A stretch of 5,193 nt of DNA from an uncultured Cryptobacterium sp. (lineage in GTDB: Bacteria; Actinomycetota; Coriobacteriia; Coriobacteriales; Eggerthellaceae), in contig USIG01000117.1 in assembly GCA_900554685.1 (NCBI GenBank), forward strand, positions 1-5,193, read 5' to 3'. Positions 1-5,193 of the stretch are shown piece by piece. The notes under the pieces are model-generated. The model saw nothing but the letters and a program-made list of their open reading frames with translations, was not told the DNA's origin and did not search any database. Position numbers and translations under genes: made by a program. How positions within the stretch are numbered: the first letter of the stretch is position 1; every line of letters begins with the position of its first letter.

Positions 1-117
1 GAAAACCCCCAGATGGTTCGGGTGGATGTAAAACCCTTCTGGACATCCGAAACAAAGGAAATAAAGGACATCGGTAGTATTCATGTACCGGTATTTTACG
101 GAGCCATGCCAAAATAA
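1..117 (+). CDS. C-terminal end of an unrecognised protein (partial)
   Basis: An open frame enters from the left edge in phase 1 and stops at TAA (115-117), giving 38 residues that end in the peptide HVPVFYGAMPK. The other two plus-strand phases hit stop codons inside this stretch. The piece mixes charged and beta-prone segments (VRVDVKPFW, GSIHVPVFYG) and contains no membrane segment or motif that I can name. An ATG at 13-15 is in frame, but no Shine-Dalgarno precedes it, so this is more likely the tail of a longer gene than a complete 34-residue one. It converges on ackA, whose stop lies 125 bp away. The function is unknown. The coding call rests only on the open frame, protein-like composition and the position of the stop. 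Confidence 0.45.
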   Translation, partial: ENPQMVRVDVKPFWTSETKEIKDIGSIHVPVFYGAMPK

Positions 118-142
118 CAGATCACTGTGCGTACCCTAATGC

Positions 143-223
143 GGCAGGCGGCTTCTATACCTGTGAGGTAGCGATGATGGAACTACGAATACCTACGTCA
201 AAGCAACTGAAAGCATGCCTGCC
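143..223. repeat. Inverted repeats in the convergent gap beside ackA
   Basis: GGCAGGC (143-149) and GCCTGCC (217-223) are perfect 7-bp complements that could close a roughly 80-nt structure. Inside, AGGTA (166-170) can pair with TACCT at 158-162 (3-nt loop) or with TACCT at 190-194, so the two inner hairpins exclude each other. The stretch separates two convergent genes, where terminators are expected, but no run of T follows a stem on either strand. It is therefore not a classic rho-independent terminator. It could act as a 3' end structure for either transcript, or be chance. Nothing else is visible in 118-242. Confidence 0.3.
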
Positions 224-242
224 TCTACAAATAAATTCTCAG

Positions 243-1463
243 CTATTTCTGCATAGGAACAATCTGAGTCTTTTCACGAACAATGTCGTAGGTGTCACGA
301 GCAATCATATATTCCTCATCAGTTGGAATAACAATTACGGGAACTTCAGACTTATCGGAAGAAATAAAACGCTCAAAACCGCGCTGTTTATTCTTTTCAG
401 GATCCAAGATAATACCCAAAGGCTGCAAGCCAGAGAAAATCATTCGACGCATTTTGTCGCAGTTTTCACCAACACCTGCGGTCAGCACAATAGCATCCGC
501 ACCACCAAGCATGAAGAAATATTGACCGATATACTTCTTAACACGGGAGGAATACATTTCATAAGCAAGCATAGCACGTTCATCGCCTGCCTCAGAGGCC
601 TCCCGCACACTACGAAGGTCATTACTTATTCCTGAAATACCTAAAAGACCTGATTGCTTATTCATGATGTCATTCATTTCACCAGGAGTAAGATCAAGCT
701 TTTCCATCAAAAAAGTCACAATTGCAGGATCGATCGAACCGCAACGAGTGCCCATCATCAAGCCATCTAGTGGCGTAAAGCCCATAGACGTATCGATAGG
801 GCTTCCGTGATCAATGGCAGAAATCGAGCAACCATTTCCTAAATGGCAGGTAATCAAACGCAAGTCAGTTAAAGGCTCACCAAGTAAATCGGCTGCACGC
901 TCTGCAATATAGCGATGAGACGTCCCGTGTGCACCATATTTACGAACACCATATTTCTCATAGTATTCATAAGGCAAAGGATACATATAAGCAGACGGTG
1001 GAAGCGTCTGGAAAAATGACGTATCAAAAACTGCAACCATAGGAGTGTCAGGCATAAGCTTACGGCAAGCAAAAATACCAGCAAGTGCCGCTTTGTTATG
1101 CAGAGGCGCCAATTCAGCTAATTCATCGATCTTGGCAATGACATCCTCATCGATCAAAGCTGACTTTTCAAAATATTCTCCACCATGAACAACACGATGA
1201 CCCACTGCTGCAATTTCACTCATATCATGGATTACCGCATTGGGACCTTGAGAAAGCACATCCAAAACAACCTGTACGGCCGCCGTATGATCTGGAAGAG
1301 GTAGTTCATAGACAAACTCGTTATCGTCGATACCGTGCTTATGTGAAGACTCTTCGGTACCTACACGTTCACAAAGACCCTTGGCTACAACCTTATGAGT
1401 AGCGATATCTACCAATTGATACTTTAATGAAGAAGAACCTGCATTTATAACGAGGATGTTCAA
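243..1463 (-). CDS. ackA: Acetate kinase
   Basis: Acetate kinase is a cytoplasmic enzyme that transfers phosphate between acetyl phosphate and ADP, yielding acetate and ATP. It is the ATP-forming last step of the Pta-AckA route and runs in reverse for acetate activation. The 406-residue product is close to the usual ~400. With the TTG start at 1461-1463 it opens NILVINAGSSSLKYQL, the family signature, with N7, S10 and S12. Further active-site residues fall one position below the Methanosarcina thermophila numbering: R90 (GHRVVHGG), D147 (FDTSFF), H179 (YGAHGTSH), R240 (GTRCGS) and E383 (PTDEEYMIARD). The nucleotide-binding HLGNGCS motif is at 207-213. All known catalytic residues are present, so the enzyme should be active. 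The frame also contains a GTG at 1476-1478, but that start lies inside the Shine-Dalgarno. No pta gene is adjacent in the window. The upstream xse operon is separated from it by a terminator, so ackA probably has its own promoter. Confidence 0.97.
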   Translation of the reverse strand: MNILVINAGSSSLKYQLVDIATHKVVAKGLCERVGTEESSHKHGIDDNEFVYELPLPDHTAAVQVVLDVLSQGPNAVIHDMSEIAAVGHRVVHGGEYFEKSALIDEDVIAKIDELAELAPLHNKAALAGIFACRKLMPDTPMVAVFDTSFFQTLPPSAYMYPLPYEYYEKYGVRKYGAHGTSHRYIAERAADLLGEPLTDLRLITCHLGNGCSISAIDHGSPIDTSMGFTPLDGLMMGTRCGSIDPAIVTFLMEKLDLTPGEMNDIMNKQSGLLGISGISNDLRSVREASEAGDERAMLAYEMYSSRVKKYIGQYFFMLGGADAIVLTAGVGENCDKMRRMIFSGLQPLGIILDPEKNKQRGFERFISSDKSEVPVIVIPTDEEYMIARDTYDIVREKTQIVPMQK

Positions 1464-1470
1464 ATCAATC

Positions 1471-1476
1471 CCTCCC
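1471..1476 (-). promoter_or_regulatory. Ribosome binding site that fixes the ackA TTG start
   Basis: On the minus strand GGGAGG is followed by 7 nt and then TTG (1461-1463). This is ideal spacing, and the TTG begins the conserved acetate kinase N-terminus. The only longer in-frame start, GTG at 1476-1478, overlaps this site and has no Shine-Dalgarno of its own (its upstream sequence is A-rich). TTG is therefore the better start. Confidence 0.8.
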
Positions 1477-1495
1477 ACTACTTTTTCGTTTCTCT

Positions 1496-1501
1496 ATTGT
1501 A
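1496..1501 (-). promoter_or_regulatory. Possible -10 element for ackA
   Basis: TACAAT on the minus strand matches the TATAAT consensus at five of six positions and would start transcription about 25 nt before the ackA Shine-Dalgarno. The sequence 16-18 bp upstream (around ACGGGA, within the terminator hairpin) is a poor -35, and there is no TG extension. The element is attractive because a terminator immediately precedes it and ackA needs a promoter in this space. It may still be a chance match. Confidence 0.35.
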
Positions 1502-1503
1502 CG

Positions 1504-1542
1504 AAAAAATGATGCCTATCCCGTGATGAGACAGGCATTTTT
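1504..1542 (-). terminator. Rho-independent terminator after xseB
   Basis: On the minus strand ATGCCTGTC (1538-1530) pairs with GATAGGCAT (1520-1512) through nine base pairs, one of them G-U, around a 9-nt loop. Two nucleotides later comes a run of six T (1509-1504), and five A precede the 5' arm and can extend the pairing. This is a standard intrinsic terminator. It lies about 150 nt beyond the xseB stop and about 40 nt before the ackA start, so it should end the xseA-xseB transcript. On the plus strand the same hairpin is followed by TTTTT, so it could work both ways, but no plus-strand gene ends here. Confidence 0.85.
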
Positions 1543-1688
1543 CCGGTAGCTGGCGAACGGCATTATTAAAGCGTTCAAAGAGCAAAAAACAGCGACAAGC
1601 GGTTACGAAATGCGGAGATATTACGAAGATGGCCTCTTAACTAATTCGCAACAAAACAGCAAAAATTATGAGGTATAGAGCTTCTTCT
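1543..1688. other. Non-coding 3' trailer of the xse transcript
   Basis: These 146 bp lie between the xseB stop and the terminator. Only very short open frames occur and none has a ribosome binding site. On the minus strand there are T-rich patches and AT-rich words such as TAATAT and TTTAATAATG, but I could not pair any of them with a convincing -35 at correct spacing. I see no hairpin of note and no RNA gene. Confidence 0.5.
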
Positions 1689-2003
1689 TTACGCTTTAGA
1701 AAGGGTTGTGTCTGTGATAGCGTCATCTTCGGGCATTTCGAGCTCACCCATCAAAACCTCTACTTTTTGCTGTGCCGCATTAAGACTTTCCTTGAGATAA
1801 CGCAGTAAGGCAATGCCCCGTTCATATTTTACTAAGCTTTCCTCAAGCTCAAGGGTATTGCTTTCCAAGGCATTAACGATTCCATTCAGCTCTGCCATGG
1901 CTTCACGAAAAGTCATATCTTCAGATGTTACGCAAGCAGACGAATCATTATTTTGATTGGTATCCTGCTGTTGATTTTGGTCTTGGGCACTTTGATTCTG
2001 CAT
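1689..2003 (-). CDS. xseB: Exodeoxyribonuclease VII small subunit
   Basis: XseB is the small subunit of exodeoxyribonuclease VII; several copies bind the long helices of XseA to form the active cytoplasmic enzyme, which cuts single-stranded DNA from both ends into oligonucleotides. The 104-residue product carries the XseB helical hairpin at about 31-93: TFREAMAELNGIVNALES, then LELEESLVKYERGIALLR and a coiled stretch through LNAAQQKVEVLMGE. It is longer than typical (E. coli has 80 residues) because of a roughly 25-residue N-terminal tail rich in Gln and Asn. The chosen ATG (2001-2003) has GAGAGG 11 nt upstream, a slightly long spacing. An internal ATG at codon 30 would leave the whole domain, but it has only a weak, too-close purine stretch. 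The gene starts 72 nt after xseA stops, in the same orientation, and is very likely cotranscribed with it. The family call is secure; the start is less so. Confidence 0.93.
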   Translation of the reverse strand: MQNQSAQDQNQQQDTNQNNDSSACVTSEDMTFREAMAELNGIVNALESNTLELEESLVKYERGIALLRYLKESLNAAQQKVEVLMGELEMPEDDAITDTTLSKA

Positions 2004-2014
2004 GGGGAAATCCG

Positions 2015-2020
2015 CCTCTC
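2015..2020 (-). promoter_or_regulatory. Ribosome binding site of xseB, long spacing
   Basis: GAGAGG on the minus strand lies 11 nt before the ATG at 2001-2003. This is the only good Shine-Dalgarno candidate for xseB and supports the start that includes the Gln/Asn-rich tail, although the spacing is longer than the 5-7 nt seen for xseA, ackA and the YugP gene in this window. Confidence 0.5.
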
Positions 2021-2075
2021 TTTATCTCTATCAGTGGTTATTTGTTACGGTTGAATTTTTTTCTGATCACTCTAG

Positions 2076-3437
2076 CTATGGTTTATCAATAGGTACAAAC
2101 TCAGTGACCTCAGAGGTAACCTCATCCTCTACGCGAGCTATGACAGTACCATCAAGGAGCTGTACCGAAATTCTTTCCTGAGGTTTTACCTGCGAGACAC
2201 TCTTCAGTATTGAGCCTTTTTCATCCCGCGCAATTGACCAACCACGCTCAAGAATTTTCAAAGGTGATAAGTCATGCAGTCGTGAAGTTATAACTGCCGC
2301 TTGCGACTGGTAAGGCACCACGAGCGATTTGACCATTCTAAGCATTGATGCCTGAGCCATATCAAGACTATGCGCATCACGGTTTAGTAAGGTTTTGCCA
2401 ATGCGTTCCATCGTATCCTGCAAAGTATCTACTGACTGCATTTCTGCTGAATACAGCGTTAAAGGATCACGGAATAAAGGACGTGAAGCAATGCCTTCAA
2501 GAAAAACTTCTGAACGATGCAATCGATGCGTAAGAGAACCGGACAGTCGAGATGCCTGCGTCTGCAAAAGCTCAAGTAATTCATCTGTCTGTGGACTTAC
2601 CGCCTCTGCTGCACCTGTCGGAGTAGAGGCACGTACATCAGCTACCATATCAGCAATAGAGGTATCCGGTTCATGGCCAATTCCAGTAACCACTGGTTTA
2701 GGGCAAGCAGCAATGGTTCGCGCTAAGCCCTCATCGTTAAAGGGCATAAGATCCTCAAAGGAGCCACCGCCACGGACCAATAAAATTACCTCAGCATCGC
2801 TTGCAGCAACCTTTGTAAGAGCATTTGAGAGATCGGCGGGTGCTGTTGCGCCCTCCACAGGAACACCTGCAAATATAATTCGCGCAAGAGGATAACGCCT
2901 ACGCAAAGTTCGCAAGACATCATGCACCGCAGCACCTCGCGGTGAAGTAACAAGACCAATAGTAAGCGGCAATGAAGGAAGCGGACGTTTGCGCGCTGCA
3001 TCCATGAGTCCTTCTTTTTTAAGCTTTTCAGCTAAACGGGCAACACGTGCTCGCAGATCGCCATCACCTGCCAGAACAAGACGAGAAACGTCAAAGTTCA
3101 TACGCCCCTTAGGGGCAAAGATGGTAAATTTCCCTGTAACCTGAACCTTTGCACCAACCTTGAGCACTACCCCACTTGCCTGAAAGCGATTCTTCCACAT
3201 AAGACAGGGCAGCGAAGCATCCTCATCCTTGATAGTAAAATATACCGCCTTATACCCAGGCTTATTGTTAAGCTCGCTTACTTCTCCTTCAATACAGAAG
3301 GTATGCTCTTGCAAAAGTGATTTAGTTAACCGAATTGCAGCAGATACAGAAAGCGCCCGCTTCTTAGAAGAAACGGGCTCATCGGAAGTAATATCTTCTG
3401 CACTCGATAATCCAAACATGGTTGGTTGTGCATTCAT
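2076..3437 (-). CDS. xseA: Exodeoxyribonuclease VII large subunit
   Basis: XseA is the catalytic subunit of exodeoxyribonuclease VII, acting on single-stranded DNA during repair and recombination together with XseB. The 453-residue product matches the family length (E. coli 456). After a roughly 25-residue leader, an OB-fold DNA-binding domain covers about 27-125 (ALSVSAAIRLTKSLL, CIEGEVSELN, VYFTIKDEDASLPCLMWKN). The catalytic domain follows from about 140, with IGLVTSPRGAAVHD (160-173), VRGGGSFEDLMPFNDE (221-236) and GIGHEPDTSIADMVADVRASTPT (252-274, quoted as separate family blocks). D173, R222, H255 and D258 correspond to D155, R205, H238 and D241 of the E. coli enzyme by motif alignment. 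A long helical region comes next, and the conserved tail SPLKILERGWSIARDEKG runs from 391. AGGAG stands 6 nt before the ATG at 3435-3437. xseB follows after 72 nt. Confidence 0.97.
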   Translation of the reverse strand: MNAQPTMFGLSSAEDITSDEPVSSKKRALSVSAAIRLTKSLLQEHTFCIEGEVSELNNKPGYKAVYFTIKDEDASLPCLMWKNRFQASGVVLKVGAKVQVTGKFTIFAPKGRMNFDVSRLVLAGDGDLRARVARLAEKLKKEGLMDAARKRPLPSLPLTIGLVTSPRGAAVHDVLRTLRRRYPLARIIFAGVPVEGATAPADLSNALTKVAASDAEVILLVRGGGSFEDLMPFNDEGLARTIAACPKPVVTGIGHEPDTSIADMVADVRASTPTGAAEAVSPQTDELLELLQTQASRLSGSLTHRLHRSEVFLEGIASRPLFRDPLTLYSAEMQSVDTLQDTMERIGKTLLNRDAHSLDMAQASMLRMVKSLVVPYQSQAAVITSRLHDLSPLKILERGWSIARDEKGSILKSVSQVKPQERISVQLLDGTVIARVEDEVTSEVTEFVPIDKP

Positions 3438-3480
3438 ATAGTACTCCTAGAAAAAAATTCCACTCAGTTATCGTATGTTT

Positions 3481-3510
3481 TTTACACGATCTTGCTTGCG
3501 TGAATTGCAA
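3481..3510 (-). promoter_or_regulatory. Weak candidate promoter for xseA
   Basis: On the minus strand TTGCAA (3505-3510) and TGTAAA (3481-3486) are separated by 18 bp, each matching the sigma-70 -35 and -10 consensus at four positions. They lie about 45-70 bp before the xseA ATG in a 129-bp gap that follows the YugP gene. The spacing and location are reasonable but the matches are modest. Read-through from the upstream gene is the alternative. Just upstream, CAGCT and GGCTG form a 4-5 bp stem without a proper T run, too weak to call a terminator. Confidence 0.3.
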
Positions 3511-3566
3511 AAGATTACAGCCTGCCTAGCTGGAGCGCAAAAAGTAAAACCTCTTTAACCGACTAT

Positions 3567-4220
3567 CTACTCTTCGCGTGAACCCAAAAGATAAAGTAAC
3601 TGCAGTACCGATACAAGAGCTGCCGCAACATACGTGAGCGCACAAGCTCGCAGAACACTCCAGGCACCGCTTCGTTCAGAGCCAGGCAATCCGGTTGTTT
3701 CCATATAAGCAAGAGCACGGTGGCTTGCGTTGAATTCAACAGGAAGCGTAACTAGCTGGAATAAAACTGCAAACGCGTAGAAAATAATCGCCAAATCGAT
3801 CAAACCCGCAATGTTTAAAAAGATGCCAATTAACAGCAAAAAGATCCACGTATTAGAAGCAAAGTTCACAACGGGAACCATCGCACCGCGAATTTTGATA
3901 GGCACATATCCTTGTGCATACTGACATGCATGACCAACTTCGTGGCATGCCGTAGCAGTAGCAGTAATAGATGAACCGTTAAAAGATTGTGGGTCAAGAG
4001 TGATTGAGTTGTCCTTGGGATTAAAGAAGTTATCGCCAGGACGTCCCATACGCACCGCAACATCGTGAATACCATAATAGTGAAGCATTCCAACCGCAAC
4101 TTGATATCCCGTCATGCCGTTGGAAATAGGCACATAGGAATACTTTTTAATTTGACGATTAACGTATGCCTGCGCACCAAAACCAATCGCAAGCGTCACT
4201 ACAATTAAGAGAAGATACAT
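3567..4220 (-). CDS. Membrane zinc metallopeptidase, YugP family
   Basis: The 217-residue protein belongs to the putative neutral zinc metallopeptidase family typified by Bacillus subtilis YugP (about 225 residues). The zinc-binding HEVGH motif is at 93-97 (ACHEVGHACQYAQGYVPIKI), with H93 and H97 as ligands and E94 as general base. The conserved LPVEFNASHRA block at 159-169 offers E162 as a likely third ligand. Further family blocks are PISNGMTGYQVA (31-42) and the FNPKDNSITLDPQSF stretch before the active site. Hydrophobic segments at about 1-20, 122-140, 142-161 and 189-212 suggest an integral membrane protein; the first may act as signal anchor. AGGAG lies 5 nt before the ATG. The substrate is not known for this family as far as I know, and the neighbours do not hint at one. 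It sits 160 bp after rnd and 129 bp before xseA, all in one direction, without a clear shared operon. The family call is strong; the peptidase activity is inferred from the motif. Confidence 0.93.
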   Translation of the reverse strand: MYLLLIVVTLAIGFGAQAYVNRQIKKYSYVPISNGMTGYQVAVGMLHYYGIHDVAVRMGRPGDNFFNPKDNSITLDPQSFNGSSITATATACHEVGHACQYAQGYVPIKIRGAMVPVVNFASNTWIFLLLIGIFLNIAGLIDLAIIFYAFAVLFQLVTLPVEFNASHRALAYMETTGLPGSERSGAWSVLRACALTYVAAALVSVLQLLYLLGSREE

Positions 4221-4380
4221 CTATGCTCCTACCTTCTTATTTTGCCAATCCACATAAGAGACATCATGTAGGTATATGTTCCCTACTTCTTTTATCTATC
4301 AGGTAATTTTCTCTCGGTTACCTCATAGCTTGTCAGCTTGTACAACGTTTTTCATAGCTTACCTGGTATCAAGAAAAATA
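4221..4380. repeat. Repeat-rich gap between rnd and the YugP gene
   Basis: This 160-bp stretch holds several short repeats. TCATAGCTT occurs at 4323-4331 and 4352-4360, and AGCTTGT at 4327-4333 and 4335-4341. AGGTAA (4301-4306) is complementary to TTACCT at both 4318-4323 (11-nt loop) and 4359-4364, and GTAGG (4268-4272) pairs with CCTAC (4282-4286). In the minus-strand RNA two AGGTAA arms would compete for one TTACCT arm. No stem is followed by a T run, so I call no terminator for rnd. I found no convincing -35/-10 pair for the downstream gene. Only the AGGAG ribosome binding site (4226-4230) is clear. Confidence 0.4.
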
Positions 4381-5193
4381 TTACTCTCCACGGACAATTT
4401 TCAGATTTCCGTCAATGAGTTGTAGTAAAAATTTTCCCTCAAGAAAGTCAGAAAGCTCTTTTCCAACCACATGATAGCGCCAACCCTTTAAAAGCTCACA
4501 GTCTTCATCATGACCGCGCGCTAACTTCATAAGCTCTGCATGAGGTGCTAGTGTTTGCGGAGCAATCTTATTTTGACGGGCACGTAAGCGCACAATACCG
4601 TTCATAAGATCAACAGCAATATCAACATTAGCTTCACTTCGCTGAGACACTTTCGTTTGAGGCAAATCTTCCTCAGGACATGTCAGACCCTTCTTGATAA
4701 GTTTAAGAACCTGCCGTGCATCATTTGCCTTAAGCGATTCGCGCATACCTCGAACCATGTAAAGTTCATCTAAAGTAGCAGGCTCTCTACGACAAGCCTC
4801 TACAATCTGCTCGTCCGATACTACCCATTTACGGGGAATATTAAGTTTCTGCGCACGCTGTTCACGCCATGCAGCAAATTCACGCGCAGCTGCCATTTGC
4901 CGTGCAGAAAGCTGATTAACGCGTTTTAGTTTTCGATAGCGTAAGCGTGGATCAACCTTATATTTCTCAGGATTAGAAATTTCAGCAAATGCATCATCAA
5001 GCCAGTTAAGACGTCCACGCTCCGTAAGCTCTTTGACCATATCCTGATAGATGGTAGGCAGATACGTAACATCATCTGCAGCATATTCCACTTGAGAGTC
5101 ACTTAGGGGGCGACGGGACCAATCGGTAAAGGAGTCTTTTTTCGGTAGCGTAACCTGACAAAATGACTGAACCAAAGCCGCATATGATGCCTG
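4381..5193 (-). CDS. rnd: Ribonuclease D, C-terminal part (5' end outside window)
   Basis: RNase D is a cytoplasmic DEDDy-type 3'-5' exoribonuclease that trims the 3' ends of tRNA precursors and other stable RNAs. The frame is open to the right edge and 270 residues are visible. They begin within the exonuclease domain (ASYAALVQSFCQVTL) and include the TDWSRRPLSDSQVEYAADD block, the family's Exo III YxxxD motif, with catalytic Y37 and D41 of the fragment. An HRDC domain follows at about 92-160 (LKRVNQLSARQMAAAREFAA, LNIPRKWVVSDEQIV, TLDELYMVRGM). A second HRDC-like helical region lies at about 175-265 and ends LLQLIDGNLKIVRGE. The layout matches E. coli RNase D (375 residues), so roughly the first 110-140 residues, with the Exo I DxE and Exo II motifs, lie outside. 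A TTG at 5173-5175 is in frame but interrupts the conserved domain, so it is not the start. The gene is intact as far as visible. Confidence 0.95.
   Translation of the reverse strand, partial: QASYAALVQSFCQVTLPKKDSFTDWSRRPLSDSQVEYAADDVTYLPTIYQDMVKELTERGRLNWLDDAFAEISNPEKYKVDPRLRYRKLKRVNQLSARQMAAAREFAAWREQRAQKLNIPRKWVVSDEQIVEACRREPATLDELYMVRGMRESLKANDARQVLKLIKKGLTCPEEDLPQTKVSQRSEANVDIAVDLMNGIVRLRARQNKIAPQTLAPHAELMKLARGHDEDCELLKGWRYHVVGKELSDFLEGKFLLQLIDGNLKIVRGE

Noticed and set aside
143..223. Possible tRNA from a 7-bp closing stem and length of about 81 nt
   Set aside because: No GTTCRA-type T-loop, no D-arm GG and no anticodon stem could be placed on either strand.
174..635. Plus-strand open frame of 153 codons
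   Set aside because: It lies mostly antisense to the conserved C-terminal part of ackA, has no recognisable motif and no good ribosome binding site; it is a shadow of ackA.
1504..1542. Riboswitch or attenuator in the ackA leader
   Set aside because: The hairpin with its U-tract is a complete terminator but I see no competing antiterminator or known aptamer upstream; termination of the xse transcript is the simpler reading.
2004..2075. Separate promoter or terminator between xseA and xseB
   Set aside because: The 72-nt gap has an A-rich run but no hairpin and no convincing -35/-10 pair; cotranscription is more likely.
2395..2895. Plus-strand open frame of 166 codons inside xseA
   Set aside because: It is fully antisense to the most conserved XseA catalytic region and its Ser/Arg/Ala-rich composition follows from the opposite strand's codons; no independent support.
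3522..3566. Terminator after the YugP gene
   Set aside because: Only 4-5 bp stems such as CAGC/GCTG with no proper T run are present; too weak to call.
5173..5175. TTG as the start codon of rnd
   Set aside because: The frame stays open to the window edge and the residues before it (ASYAA) continue the conserved RNase D exonuclease domain.

Overview
The window reads as an ordinary stretch of bacterial chromosome with housekeeping genes. Five genes lie on the minus strand, in transcription order: rnd (ribonuclease D, 5' end outside the window), a membrane zinc metallopeptidase of the YugP family, xseA, xseB (the two subunits of exodeoxyribonuclease VII) and ackA (acetate kinase). At the left edge the last 38 codons of an unrecognised plus-strand gene converge on ackA. 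I found no rRNA, tRNA, insertion sequence, CRISPR array, prophage or toxin-antitoxin gene.

Organism: base composition by eye is moderately AT-rich (GC in the low-to-mid 40s), Shine-Dalgarno sites are strong (AGGAG, GGGAGG), and ackA appears to start at TTG. An RNase D with HRDC-like domains (more usual in Actinomycetota and Pseudomonadota) next to a Firmicute-style YugP peptidase, plus a fermentative acetate kinase, would fit a low-GC Coriobacteriia member (Atopobium/Lancefieldella/Fannyhessea-like). This is inference from gene content, not a database match; an anaerobic Bacillota host cannot be excluded.

Layout: 1-117 is the 3' end of a plus-strand gene. 118-242 is a convergent intergenic stretch with inverted repeats but no clear U-tract terminator. 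243-1463 is ackA. 1464-1688 is a 225-bp gap holding a good rho-independent terminator for the xse transcript, with a possible ackA -10 element just after it and the ackA Shine-Dalgarno. 1689-2003 is xseB, 2076-3437 is xseA. 3438-3566 is a 129-bp gap with a weak candidate xseA promoter. 3567-4220 is the YugP peptidase. 4221-4380 is a 160-bp gap rich in short direct and inverted repeats. 4381-5193 is rnd.

How they work together: XseA and XseB form one single-strand DNA exonuclease and are very likely one transcription unit that ends at the terminator near 1504-1542. RNase D (RNA 3' trimming), the YugP peptidase (membrane) and acetate kinase (ATP from acetyl phosphate) have no obvious shared pathway, so the co-orientation is probably ordinary gene order. 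I do not see evidence of a new biological system. The points worth a second look are small: the ackA start and its crowded terminator/promoter region, the long Gln/Asn-rich N-terminus of XseB, the repeat-rich rnd-yugP gap and the unidentified C-terminal fragment.
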